Origin: Zoogloea sp.
Lineage (GTDB): Bacteria > Pseudomonadota > Gammaproteobacteria > Burkholderiales > Rhodocyclaceae
Length of the DNA stretch: 36,106 nucleotides
Direction: 5' to 3'
NCBI GenBank assembly: GCA_023150125.1
Contig: JAKLLM010000003.1
Span: forward strand, 1 to 36,106
This document shows positions 27,843 through 36,106 of this stretch, piece by piece (the stretch's first letter is position 1; every line of letters starts with the position of its first letter). Made by a program: the position numbers and the translations under genes. The notes beneath the pieces were generated by a model, which saw only the letters and a program-made list of their open reading frames with translations, was not told where the DNA came from and made no database searches.

Positions 27843-30085
27843 CCGACTACAAGAGCCTGTTCACCGGCAGGAGCGACGCGCCGCAAGCACCGGCGAGCCA
27901 CCTCACGCCGCCCAGATACCGCCTGCTGCTGGTGGACGACGAACCCGGCATCGTCAATGCCCTGCGCCGGGTGTTCCGCCAGGAGAACTACGAGGTCCTC
28001 ACCGCCAACAGCGGCCAGGAGGGCCTGGCGCGGCTGGCCGAGGGGCCGGTGCAGCTGGTCATCAGCGACTTCATGATGCCGGGCATCAACGGCGCCCAGT
28101 TCCTGCGCGAGGTCAAGCAGCGCTCCCCCGACACCATCCGCATCATGCTCACCGGCCACGCCAACACCGACGCGGTGATGGGCGCGATCAACGAAGGCGC
28201 GGTGTACAAGTTCATCCTGAAGCCCTGGAACGACGACGACCTGCGCGTGACGGTGGCGCTGGCGCTCGAGCAGTTCGACCTGATCACCCGCAACCGGGCG
28301 CTCAAGACCGAGAACGCCAAGAAAGCCAAGGAGATCAGCGCCCTCTCGAAGCTGGCCGCCACCCACCGCAGCCGGCTGGGGATCATGCTCCACAAGAAAA
28401 ACCTGCTGTCGGCGGCCCAGCTGCAGGAACTCACGCTGCTGCAGGAGCGCCGCACCGAGCCGATGATCGCGCTGCTGCTCGAGAAGGACTGGGTCGAGGA
28501 GCGCAAGATCCGCAAGCTGCTCAGGGACGACCTGCTGATCGAGGAAGTCCAGCTGCCCGAATTTGCCATCGACCCGGTGCTTGCCGAGATCATCCCGCGC
28601 AGCTTCTGCGCGCGCCAGCTGGTGGTACCCCTCAAGCTGCAAGGCAAGCACCTGATGATCGCGATGGCCGACCCCCTCGACGAGGGGCTGGTGGACGAGG
28701 TGCGCTTCACCGCCGGGCTCGAGCTGCAGATCGTCAGCGCCGACGTGGCGGCCATCCGCAAGAAGATCGAAGAGGTTTACGGCAGCGGCAGCGACGTGGA
28801 TTTCAAGGAGCTCGAAACCCTCATCGCCTCGCCCGACCCCTACGAGGGCATCGAGATCGTCATCGAGGACGACGACGCGGCGCGCCTCGAAGACCTGCTC
28901 CGCGAGACCGAGGCACCGCCGGCGATCCGCCTCGCCAACGCGATCATCATCGAGGCGATCCGCCTCGGCGCCTCCGACATCCACATCCAGCCGCGCACCA
29001 AGAGCGTGGTGGTGCGCTACCGCATCGACGGCGTGCTGATCGACAAGATCCAGATCCCCCACCAGCAGCACCAGTCGCTGGTGTCGCGGCTGAAGATCAT
29101 GTCGGAGCTCGACATCTCGGAGCGCCGCCACCCCCAGGACGGCCGCATCACCGTCAAGACGCCGATGCGGATGGTCGACCTGCGCATCTCCACCCTGCCC
29201 ACGATCAACGGCGAGAAGGTGGTGATGCGCATCCTCGACCGCAACTCGGCGGTGCACAGCCTGGCCAACCTGGGCTTCTCGGCCGTCGACCTGCCCCGCG
29301 TCACCGACATGGTGGCCCGGCCCCAGGGCATCATCCTGGCCACCGGCCCCACCGGCAGCGGCAAGACCACCACCCTGTATTCGCTGCTCCAGCACGACGC
29401 CACGCCCGACAAGAACTACGTCACCATCGAAGACCCGGTCGAGTACTACCTCGACATGGCCGGCCAGGTGCTGGTGCGCGAGAAGATCGGCCTGACCTTC
29501 CCGAGCGTGCTGCGCGCCCTGCTGCGCCAGGACCCGGACGTGATCCTGCTCGGCGAGATCCGCGACTTCGAAACCGCCGAGGTGGCCTTCCACGCCGCCC
29601 TCACCGGGCACCTGGTGTATTCGACGCTGCACACCAACTCGGCGGTGGCCACCGTGGCGCGGTTGTTCGACCTGGGCCTCAAGCCCTACGTGGTGGCCAG
29701 CGCCCTTGAGGGCATCATCGCCCAGCGCCTGGTGCGCCAGGTGTGCCCCAAGTGCCGCGAGGAGGTCGACGCCGCCCCCGCCCTCGGCCGCCGGCTGGGC
29801 GGCGACTTTGCCGGCATCCGCCAGACCTTCCGCGGCCGGGGCTGCACCGACTGCCACGGCACCGGCTACAAGGGGCGGGTGGCGCTTTACGAGGTGCTGA
29901 CGATGGACGACGAGCTGCGCGACTGCATCGGCGGCGGCGCGAGCGTGCTGGAGATCCGCCGCAAGGTGCGCAGCAAGGGCCTGCGCGGCATCGGCCAGCA
30001 TGGCCTCGAGAAGGTCCAGGCCGGCATCACGACCCTAGAGGAAATCCTGCGCGTCCTCGGCCCGCAGGCCGGGGAAGCCAGCTGA
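27839..30085 (+). CDS. REC-MshEN-like-GspE/PilB ATPase fusion protein
   Basis: N-terminal REC (LLLVDDEPGIVNAL...VISDFMMPGINGAQFL...IMLTGHA...FILKPWNDDDL); RLGIMLHKKNLLSAAQLQELTLLQ MshEN-like; ATPase motifs GPTGSGKTTT, LRQDPDVILLGEIRD, GHLVYSTLHTN and Cys4 CPKC...CTDCHGTGYKGR. ATGA overlap with upstream kinase. Confidence 0.93.
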   Translation: MTDYKSLFTGRSDAPQAPASHLTPPRYRLLLVDDEPGIVNALRRVFRQENYEVLTANSGQEGLARLAEGPVQLVISDFMMPGINGAQFLREVKQRSPDTIRIMLTGHANTDAVMGAINEGAVYKFILKPWNDDDLRVTVALALEQFDLITRNRALKTENAKKAKEISALSKLAATHRSRLGIMLHKKNLLSAAQLQELTLLQERRTEPMIALLLEKDWVEERKIRKLLRDDLLIEEVQLPEFAIDPVLAEIIPRSFCARQLVVPLKLQGKHLMIAMADPLDEGLVDEVRFTAGLELQIVSADVAAIRKKIEEVYGSGSDVDFKELETLIASPDPYEGIEIVIEDDDAARLEDLLRETEAPPAIRLANAIIIEAIRLGASDIHIQPRTKSVVVRYRIDGVLIDKIQIPHQQHQSLVSRLKIMSELDISERRHPQDGRITVKTPMRMVDLRISTLPTINGEKVVMRILDRNSAVHSLANLGFSAVDLPRVTDMVARPQGIILATGPTGSGKTTTLYSLLQHDATPDKNYVTIEDPVEYYLDMAGQVLVREKIGLTFPSVLRALLRQDPDVILLGEIRDFETAEVAFHAALTGHLVYSTLHTNSAVATVARLFDLGLKPYVVASALEGIIAQRLVRQVCPKCREEVDAAPALGRRLGGDFAGIRQTFRGRGCTDCHGTGYKGRVALYEVLTMDDELRDCIGGGASVLEIRRKVRSKGLRGIGQHGLEKVQAGITTLEEILRVLGPQAGEAS

Positions 30086-30127
30086 GCCCACCCGGCGCAG
30101 CCGCCAGCCAAGGCCGGCCGGTGGGCC

Positions 30128-31465
30128 TCAGCGGCCCGCGGAGAGCCCCATCTCGACGGTTTCGGACATGTGCTGGATGACATCCACCACGCGCCGGGCG
30201 TCCTCGCGGATGCGCTTGATCGCATCCCCCGCGGTGTTGGCCAGCGCAACCCCCTCGGCGACCTGGGTGAGGCCGGCGTTCATGTTGGCGGTCACGGCCC
30301 GGTTCTCGACCTCGATGGCGGCGACCATGCGGGTGATCTCCTGGGTGGACTTGGCGGTGCGCTCGGCCAGCTTGCGCACCTCGTCGGCCACCACCGCGAA
30401 CCCCCGGCCGGATTCCCCCGCCCGCGCCGCCTCGATGGCCGCGTTGAGCGCCAGCAGGTTGGTCTGGTCGGCGATCTCCTTGATGGTATTGGTGATCGAG
30501 GAGATCTCGGCGGTGCGCTGCCCGAAGCTCGCCACCTGGGCCGCAGCGTCATCCACCGCCTGGGCGATGGTCTGGATCTTGGCCACGGTTTCGAGAATGA
30601 TGGCCTCGCCTTCGGAGGAGATCTTTTCGGTCTCGGTGGCCGCCGCCGCGGCCATCGCGGCGCTCTCCTGCTCGGCCCGGTAACGCTGGACCTGCCCGGT
30701 CACGTCGGAGGCGGTCTTGACGATCCGCGCGACCTGGCCGTCGGGGTCGAACACCGGGTTGTAGCTCGCCTCCAGCCAGACCTGCTCGCCCCGCCGGTTC
30801 ACGCGGCAGAACTGGCCGCTGAAGAAACGGCCGGTACGCAGGCTGGCCCAGAAATCGGCATAGTCGGCCCTGTCCGCCTGGCCGGCCTCGCAGAACATCC
30901 GGTGGTGATGGCCCACCACCTCGCTGGCCTTGTAGCCCATCAGATCGAGGAAGTTGTCGTTGGCCCGCAGGATGGTGCCGTCCGGCGCAAACTCGATGAT
31001 CGCCATCGAACGCTCGATCGCCGTGACCAGCGCCCTCGTGCGGATCTCCTCCTCGACCTGCTCGGTGACGTCGACAGCGAACTTGACGACCTTGCTCACG
31101 CGGCCGGAGCCTTCCTGCACCACCGGGTTGTAGGTGGCCTCCAGCCAGACCACCCGGCCGGACCGGTGGCGACGCTTGAAACGCCCCCGAAAAAACTTGC
31201 CGGCCCGCAGGTCCACCCAGAACTGCAGGTAGATCGGCGAGCCCACGTAATCGGGGTCGCACAGCGCCGCATGGTTCTGCCCGATCAGCCCCCCGCTCTC
31301 AAAGCCCATCATCGTGCAGAAGTTGTCGTTGGCGTCGAGCACCACGCCATCGACACTCAGCTCAACCACCGCCGTCGAGCGGTCCAGAGCCCGCCTGAGG
31401 GCACGATGCGCGGCACACTCCGCCTCCAGCTTCTCGACCTGCTGCTTCCACTTTCCACCAAACAT
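30128..31465 (-). CDS. Soluble methyl-accepting chemotaxis protein with two PAS domains
   Basis: Two PAS repeats ([33 protein letters not shown] and [33 protein letters not shown]), then MCP hairpin [41 protein letters not shown]; no TM. Confidence 0.93.
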   Translation of the reverse strand: MFGGKWKQQVEKLEAECAAHRALRRALDRSTAVVELSVDGVVLDANDNFCTMMGFESGGLIGQNHAALCDPDYVGSPIYLQFWVDLRAGKFFRGRFKRRHRSGRVVWLEATYNPVVQEGSGRVSKVVKFAVDVTEQVEEEIRTRALVTAIERSMAIIEFAPDGTILRANDNFLDLMGYKASEVVGHHHRMFCEAGQADRADYADFWASLRTGRFFSGQFCRVNRRGEQVWLEASYNPVFDPDGQVARIVKTASDVTGQVQRYRAEQESAAMAAAAATETEKISSEGEAIILETVAKIQTIAQAVDDAAAQVASFGQRTAEISSITNTIKEIADQTNLLALNAAIEAARAGESGRGFAVVADEVRKLAERTAKSTQEITRMVAAIEVENRAVTANMNAGLTQVAEGVALANTAGDAIKRIREDARRVVDVIQHMSETVEMGLSAGR

Positions 31466-31529
31466 GCTCACTCCCTCACGCTGCACCCCGAACGCGGAGC
31501 CCGGCCTGCATTTCCATTGCACTGTCTTT

Positions 31530-31556
31530 CTTACGGAAATTCCCCTGCGTCCTTGA
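31530..31556 (-). promoter_or_regulatory. Candidate sigma28 (FliA)-like promoter for double-PAS MCP
   Basis: Minus strand TCAA-N15-TCCGTAAG; partial match to FliA consensus TAAA/TCAA-N15-GCCGATAA. Confidence 0.35.
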
Positions 31557-31628
31557 ACGCCACATGGCAAGAGAATGCAAAGCGGCGTCCCCCCCAGAGA
31601 GGGCGGCGGCCGGCACCCATCGTCACGC

Positions 31629-31655
31629 TAAACATTGCGCGGGCCCTGCCGTAAT
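31629..31655 (+). promoter_or_regulatory. Candidate sigma28 (FliA)-like promoter for Aer-like MCP
   Basis: TAAA-N15-GCCGTAAT 77 bp upstream of ATG 31732. Confidence 0.55.
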
Positions 31656-31731
31656 CAACCCGTAATAAATATGCACCGAACCTGGATCGGCTACCGGCCG
31701 GATAAGCCCGCTCACATCGAGACCTCACGCC

Positions 31732-33318
31732 ATGAGAACGAATCTGCCGATCACCCGCAACGAGGTCCGTCTCCAGCCTGGACGGCCCATCGTCACCAAG
31801 ACCGACCCGGCCGGGATCATCACCTACGCCAACGACTCCTTCGTGGAGATCAGCGGCTTCACCCGCGCCGAGCTCATCGGCGAGAACCACAACATCGTCC
31901 GCCACCCGGACATGCCGCCCGCCGCCTTCGCCGACATGTGGCAGACGATCGCCGCCGGCCAGCCGTGGCGCGGGCTGGTCAAGAACCGTACCAAGAGTGG
32001 CGACTTCTACTGGGTCGAGGCCTTCGTCACCCCGATCGTCGAACAAGGCCGCATCATCGGCTTCATGTCGGTGCGCAACCCGCCCGACGAGCGCGAGGTG
32101 CGCGAGACCGAGGCCCTGTACGCCGCGGTCCGCGAGGGGCGCGCCAGCCTGCCAACCACGCGCATCGTGATCAATGCCCGGCCAGCCCGCCTGCTGTGGC
32201 CGCTGGCGGCGGGTTCGGCCCTCCTCGGGGTGGCCAGCGCCAGCCTGGCGGGCCTGCCCGCACAGCTGCTGGCCGTGCTGGCCGGCGGGCTCGGGGTGGC
32301 CACCGCCGCCTACGCCCAGCACGCCCTCGTCACGCCGCTCAGCAAGGTGAGCAATGCCATCTGCGCCATCGACGAGGGCCGACTGGGCGAGCGGCTGGAG
32401 CATCGCGGCGCGGGGCTGTCGCCCCTGATCCTCAAGCTCGAGGCGCTGCGCATCCATCTGCGCTCGACCTTCTCGGACGTCTCGATCCAGGCCAAGAACG
32501 TCGCCCAACGCTCGAATTAGATCGACACGGCGGTGCAGGCCCTGGTGAGCTCGAGCGCCACCCAGAACGACCGCATTCTCGACATCGCCTCGGCGATGGA
32601 CCAGATGACCGCCTCGGTGGGCGAGATCTCCAGCCACATGACCGAAAGCACCCAGGCCGTGCGCTCCACCGAAGGCACGGCCCACGACGCCATCACCGAC
32701 ATGGAGCAGGCCGTGGCCGCCAGCGACTCCGCCGCATCCGTCGCCACCGCCTCCCAGGCCCGGATCGTCGACATGAACCAGTCGATCGGGCGCATCACCG
32801 AACTCACCAACATCATCCGCGACATCGCAGACCAGACCAACCTGCTGGCCCTCAACGCCGCCATCGAGGCCGCCCGCGCCGGCGAGCAAGGCCGCGGCTT
32901 TGCGGTGGTCGCCGACGAGGTGCGCAAGCTGGCCGAAAAAACCGCCTCCAGCACCGCCGACATCTCCCGCGTCGTGGACGAGATCATCCAGAAGTCCCGC
33001 AACGCCGTGGACACGATGGACAGCGTCTCCGCCCAGGTGCGCAAGACGGCAAGCGGCATCGGCCTGAGCGGCGAGCGTCTGCGCGAGATCTGGACCCTCA
33101 GCCACACGGCCACCGAGCACACCCAGTCGATCGAGAACATGCTCCACCAGCAGACCGACATGACCACCCAGGTCACCGACAACATCAACCAGATAAGCGC
33201 CGTGATCGAAGCCACCTCGGGCAACGTGAACACCGTGGGGCAGGCCTCGGCCCAGCTCCACAACACCGCCTCCGAGCTGCGCGAGCTCATCAAGCACCTG
33301 GAAAAAGCCCTGGTCTAG
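31732..33318 (+). pseudogene. Aer-like PAS/MCP receptor interrupted by an in-frame TAG at 32518-32520
   Basis: 31732-32520 encodes PAS (KTDPAGIITYANDSFVEISGFTRAELIGENHNIVRHPDMPPAAFADMW), a TM hairpin and a HAMP-like region; 32521-33318 continues in the same frame with the full MCP signalling hairpin. Only one stop codon separates them. Confidence 0.85.
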
Positions 33319-33379
33319 GGCGGTGGCCAGCCTGCCGCCGGCCGCTCTCGCCCCTCGCCGGAGCGGCTTTGGACGTGGT

Positions 33380-33407
33380 TTGGCAATCCGGCCCGTCAGG
33401 CTAGAAT
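33380..33407 (+). promoter_or_regulatory. Candidate sigma70-like promoter upstream of FlgT-like gene
   Basis: TTGGCA-N16-TAGAAT located ~50 bp before ATG 33460. Confidence 0.4.
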
Positions 33408-33459
33408 CGGTCGCCCAGGCTACCGCAACCGGCCAGACCCGGCCCTGCCCCGAGACACC

Positions 33460-34515
33460 ATGCCCTCCAGCTTCCGCCCGGCCTGCATCCGACACGCGCT
33501 GCTCGCCACGCTCACCCTGAGCGCGAGCCTCACGCCCGTGGCCTGGGCCCAGCCCCTCAGCGCCACGGCGCAGATCGTCGGGGGCGACGTGGGCACGGCA
33601 CGCTCCGATGCACTGCGGCAGATCCTGTGGGAAGCCGGCCTCCGGGGAAACGCCGTCGTCCACAGCCAGTCGGCGCTGATCGGCGGCGATCTCCATGAAA
33701 ACACGCTGGTCCGCGCCACCTTCCGGCTCAAGAAGTTCCAGATCACCCACGAAGAAATCACCCAGGAGCGCCTGCAGCTCACCGCCGACATCGAGCAGGA
33801 GGAAACCGGCGCCGACGCCTGCAACGCCGCCCTGCCGCTCCAGAACATCGCGTATGGCTGGGAAGGCGTGATCGGCGCCCGCGCATCCGCAGCCAACGAT
33901 CACGCCGGCATGGCGCTCGGCACCCTGATCGGGCGCGGGCTGCGGGCGAGCGCGGCACCCTACCTGCAAGACCCGGGCGCCCCGAAGGACGATGCGATCT
34001 ACCGTATCGGCGCGGCCCTTGAGCGCCCCGGCCGGGAGACGGCCGACGGCGTGCTGCGGCTGCAGGTTCGAGGTGCGACGACGGACCGCCTGATCAAGGA
34101 GATCCGCCTGCCGGCCGGCCCCTCGCCGCTGGCCCGTCAGGAGGAGACCAACCTCGGCTATGCGCTGCTGCGCCAGTGGGTGCCGACTGACGCAGCAGCG
34201 CAGCTGGCCAGCGAGGCGGCAAGGCAGCTGGCGGAGACGATCCGCTGCCTCCCCGCCGTACTGCGGATCCCGCGCCTCGAGCCCGACGGCAGCTTCAGCC
34301 TGACGACGCGCTTTCCGCTGGACCTGAGCCAGCGCGGGCTGGTGCTGTTCTTTTCGGCCTGGCCGGTGGCCGAGGGCGGCCGGGTCGATCTGCTGCAGGC
34401 CGACGGCTACCTCAGGCCGCAGCAGATCGATGAACACAGCCTGCGTTTTCCGGGCGGAGCGCGCCGGCCGGGCAGCAAATACCCGCTCGGTGGCGGCTAC
34501 CTGCTCGTGCCCTAG
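33460..34515 (+). CDS. flgT: Secreted FlgT-like flagellar H-ring-type protein
   Basis: Signal peptide, then SATAQIVGGDVGTARSDALRQILWEAGLRGNAVV... FlgT N-domain-like pattern; neighbours FlgO/FlgP-like genes. Confidence 0.6.
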   Translation: MPSSFRPACIRHALLATLTLSASLTPVAWAQPLSATAQIVGGDVGTARSDALRQILWEAGLRGNAVVHSQSALIGGDLHENTLVRATFRLKKFQITHEEITQERLQLTADIEQEETGADACNAALPLQNIAYGWEGVIGARASAANDHAGMALGTLIGRGLRASAAPYLQDPGAPKDDAIYRIGAALERPGRETADGVLRLQVRGATTDRLIKEIRLPAGPSPLARQEETNLGYALLRQWVPTDAAAQLASEAARQLAETIRCLPAVLRIPRLEPDGSFSLTTRFPLDLSQRGLVLFFSAWPVAEGGRVDLLQADGYLRPQQIDEHSLRFPGGARRPGSKYPLGGGYLLVP

Positions 34516-34544
34516 CCCGCCGCCCCGCCGCACCTGCGGCGCCC

Positions 34545-35168
34545 TCAGCGGATGAAGACGGTATTGGGCTTGAGCGGCGGCACCACGCTGCGCTCGACGA
34601 CCACCTTCTCGACCGCGCCACGGTTGGCATCGCTCAGGATGTAGTTGAGGTCGCGGTTATTGAGGAAGGCCTGCCCCGACGAGACGATGATCCCACTGTC
34701 GGCCTGGATCAGGCGGGCATTGATGACGATCCCGTCGCCGTTGCGGGCCAGCGTCCCGGCCAGGAAATAATGGATGTTGTGGTTCCGGCGCAGCTCGGCC
34801 ACGTCGCGGCTGAACACGAAGTCACCGTTGCTGCGCACCTTCACGTGGTCCCGCGCCTTGAAGTCGACAACGCCGAAACCGCGCACATACATCTCGTGCA
34901 TGAGGTTCTCGGCCAGCGTCATGCCCAGCTTGTCGGTCTCGTCGAGGGTGGTCATGTTGACGAAGGACGCCACCGCGATGCGGCTGTCGGAGACATTCTT
35001 GATGTCGCGGTTGCGCGCCAGCTGGGTGGCCAGGAAGCTGCTGACCTGGTTAAGGGTGTTCGACGCGGCCCCGCCGCCGATCTGCACCGTGGCCGGGAAG
35101 GCCGGGAATTCGGCCAGCGCGTTGGTGCACAAGAACGCGGCGCCCAGCGCCAGAATGATCTTTCGCAT
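34545..35168 (-). CDS. flgO: FlgO-family outer membrane protein
   Basis: Signal peptide; SSFLATQLARNRDIKNVSDSRIAVASFVNMTTLDETDKLGMTLAENLMHEMYVRGFGVVDFKARDHVKVRSNGDFVFSRDVAELRRNHNIHYFLAGTLARNGDGIVINARLIQADSGIIVSSGQ typical of FlgO domain. Confidence 0.82.
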   Translation of the reverse strand: MRKIILALGAAFLCTNALAEFPAFPATVQIGGGAASNTLNQVSSFLATQLARNRDIKNVSDSRIAVASFVNMTTLDETDKLGMTLAENLMHEMYVRGFGVVDFKARDHVKVRSNGDFVFSRDVAELRRNHNIHYFLAGTLARNGDGIVINARLIQADSGIIVSSGQAFLNNRDLNYILSDANRGAVEKVVVERSVVPPLKPNTVFIR

Positions 35169-35183
35169 GTCTGCTCTCCTTGT

Positions 35184-35408
35184 TTAGCGCGCGCAGGCGC
35201 TGTCGGCGCGGACGGACACCTGGAAGCGCGAGCACACCTGGCACGGCGACACCTGGGTGACGTCCTGGACGTTTCGGGTGCATTCGGCAACCGGCTTGTC
35301 CACATAGACGACTTCCTTCGGGGCGCCGCAGCAGTCTTCCTGCTTGGCAACCGTGCCGCAGCCGGACAGCAGGGCGGAGAGCAACAGGGCGGTGGTAAGG
35401 ATCTTCAT
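35184..35408 (-). CDS. Small Cys-rich lipoprotein (74 aa)
   Basis: MKILTTALLLSALLSGCGTVAKQEDCCGAPKEVVYVDKPVAECTRNVQDVTQVSPCQVCSRFQVSVRADSACAR; lipobox LLSGC. Confidence 0.75.
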   Translation of the reverse strand: MKILTTALLLSALLSGCGTVAKQEDCCGAPKEVVYVDKPVAECTRNVQDVTQVSPCQVCSRFQVSVRADSACAR

Positions 35409-35473
35409 GTTGTTGTTTCCTCTTCGATGAATTCGAGGCCCCGGGCTGCACCAGCCCACCCGGGGCAGGTCGG

Positions 35474-35860
35474 TCAGTACCGGACGTCGAGCTCGGCGAC
35501 GGCCTGGTAGATTCCGGGGTCGACGGGCTCGACCCTGATGAAGCGGACACCCTTCAGCGTCGCCCCCGACTCCACCACGATGCTGTCCGCGCCCATCTCG
35601 GATTTCTCCGCCTGGCTGCGGGACTGCAACGTGACGCCGTGGGCCTGCTCGGCCAGCGAGCGCAGCGCCTCGAGCTTGGCGGCGCGGATCGCGGCGAGCT
35701 GCTTGAGGTTGTGCGGGCGTTCGTCGTCCGGCCGCACCGCGGCGAGGCCCACGCCGGTGATCCGGACGCAACGCTCGTCCGCCCAGCACGGCCCGTCGGC
35801 CGCGGCACTGCCCGCAAACAGCGCCACCGACAAACCCAGCATCAAGAGTCGAAAGTTCAT
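35474..35860 (-). CDS. flgP: FlgP/LPP20-like secreted protein
   Basis: MNFRLLMLGLSVALFAGSAAADGPC...LKQLAAIRAAKLEALRSLAEQAHGVTLQSRSQAEKSEMGADSIVVESGATLKGVRFIRVEPVDPGIYQAVAELDVRY resembles FlgP/LPP20 pattern. Confidence 0.65.
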   Translation of the reverse strand: MNFRLLMLGLSVALFAGSAAADGPCWADERCVRITGVGLAAVRPDDERPHNLKQLAAIRAAKLEALRSLAEQAHGVTLQSRSQAEKSEMGADSIVVESGATLKGVRFIRVEPVDPGIYQAVAELDVRY

Positions 35861-35888
35861 ATGCTCACAGCAGAACCCAGATGTATGA

Positions 35889-35915
35889 GTTTCGGCAGGA
35901 GAATGTCGATCTTGA
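35889..35915 (-). promoter_or_regulatory. Candidate sigma28 (FliA)-like promoter for flgP-lipoprotein-flgO operon
   Basis: Minus strand TCAA-N15-GCCGAAAC 29 bp upstream of the FlgP-like start codon. Confidence 0.5.
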
Positions 35916-35997
35916 GCTTTTTGATGAATTTAATACTTGCCGGATGTCATCACGGCGGCGCATCGGCCGGCACGGCGTGGCGCCTCCACGCCGCAAC

Positions 35998-36106
35998 TCA
36001 GCGCACGGCGCGGCGCTTCAGCCAGCCGACGACCTCATGCAGCTCGTCATCCTCCCGGACCTGCGCGGCAAAGGCCGCACAGACCGGCTCATCCACCAGC
36101 ACCCGC
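35998..36106 (-). CDS. C-terminal fragment of an unidentified protein, continues beyond window end
   Basis: Minus-strand open frame ...RVLVDEPVCAAFAAQVREDDELHEVVGWLKRRAVR* ending at 35998. Confidence 0.45.
   Translation of the reverse strand, partial: RVLVDEPVCAAFAAQVREDDELHEVVGWLKRRAVR

Noticed and set aside
31531-34533. 1000-aa minus-strand ORF
   Set aside because: Antisense across the Aer-like MCP and FlgT-like gene; sense strand has recognisable PAS, MCP and signal peptide.

Overview
High-GC (~68-70% by eye) bacterial chromosomal window, gene-dense. The family mix suggests a betaproteobacterium, perhaps Rhodocyclales-like (inference only). No CRISPR array, transposase, integrase or rRNA was seen. 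Main contents in order: REC plus degenerate GGDEF protein (cut by window start); AcuI-type oxidoreductase; HDOD protein; ABC-F ATPase Uup; iron-linked cluster (hemP, an untracked small membrane ORF, bfd) with a Fur-box-like palindrome; tRNA-Arg(CCT) with terminator; branched-chain amino acid-type ABC operon (SBP, H, M, G, F) ending in a hemerythrin; lipoyl-like mini-protein with a Cys motif, a GT51/transpeptidase PBP and a conserved hypothetical; CHASE3 histidine kinase and NarL-type regulator that converge and overlap; DUF883-like and PRC-barrel-like proteins; DAG-kinase-like plus metallophosphoesterase pair; single-domain REC; BON lipoprotein; YkgJ-like protein; PhnD-like SBP plus hybrid kinase; then a motility/signalling block. 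That block holds an MglA-type GTPase, a histidine kinase and a REC-MshEN-GspE/PilB ATPase fusion joined by ATGA overlaps, a soluble double-PAS MCP, an Aer-like MCP split by one in-frame TAG, and FlgT/FlgO/FlgP-like genes with sigma28-like promoters. The strongest candidate for an undescribed system is the three-gene MglA/kinase/REC-ATPase module at 25999-30085. Many long ORFs in the supplied track are antisense artefacts of high GC. All family calls come from motif reading without database searches.
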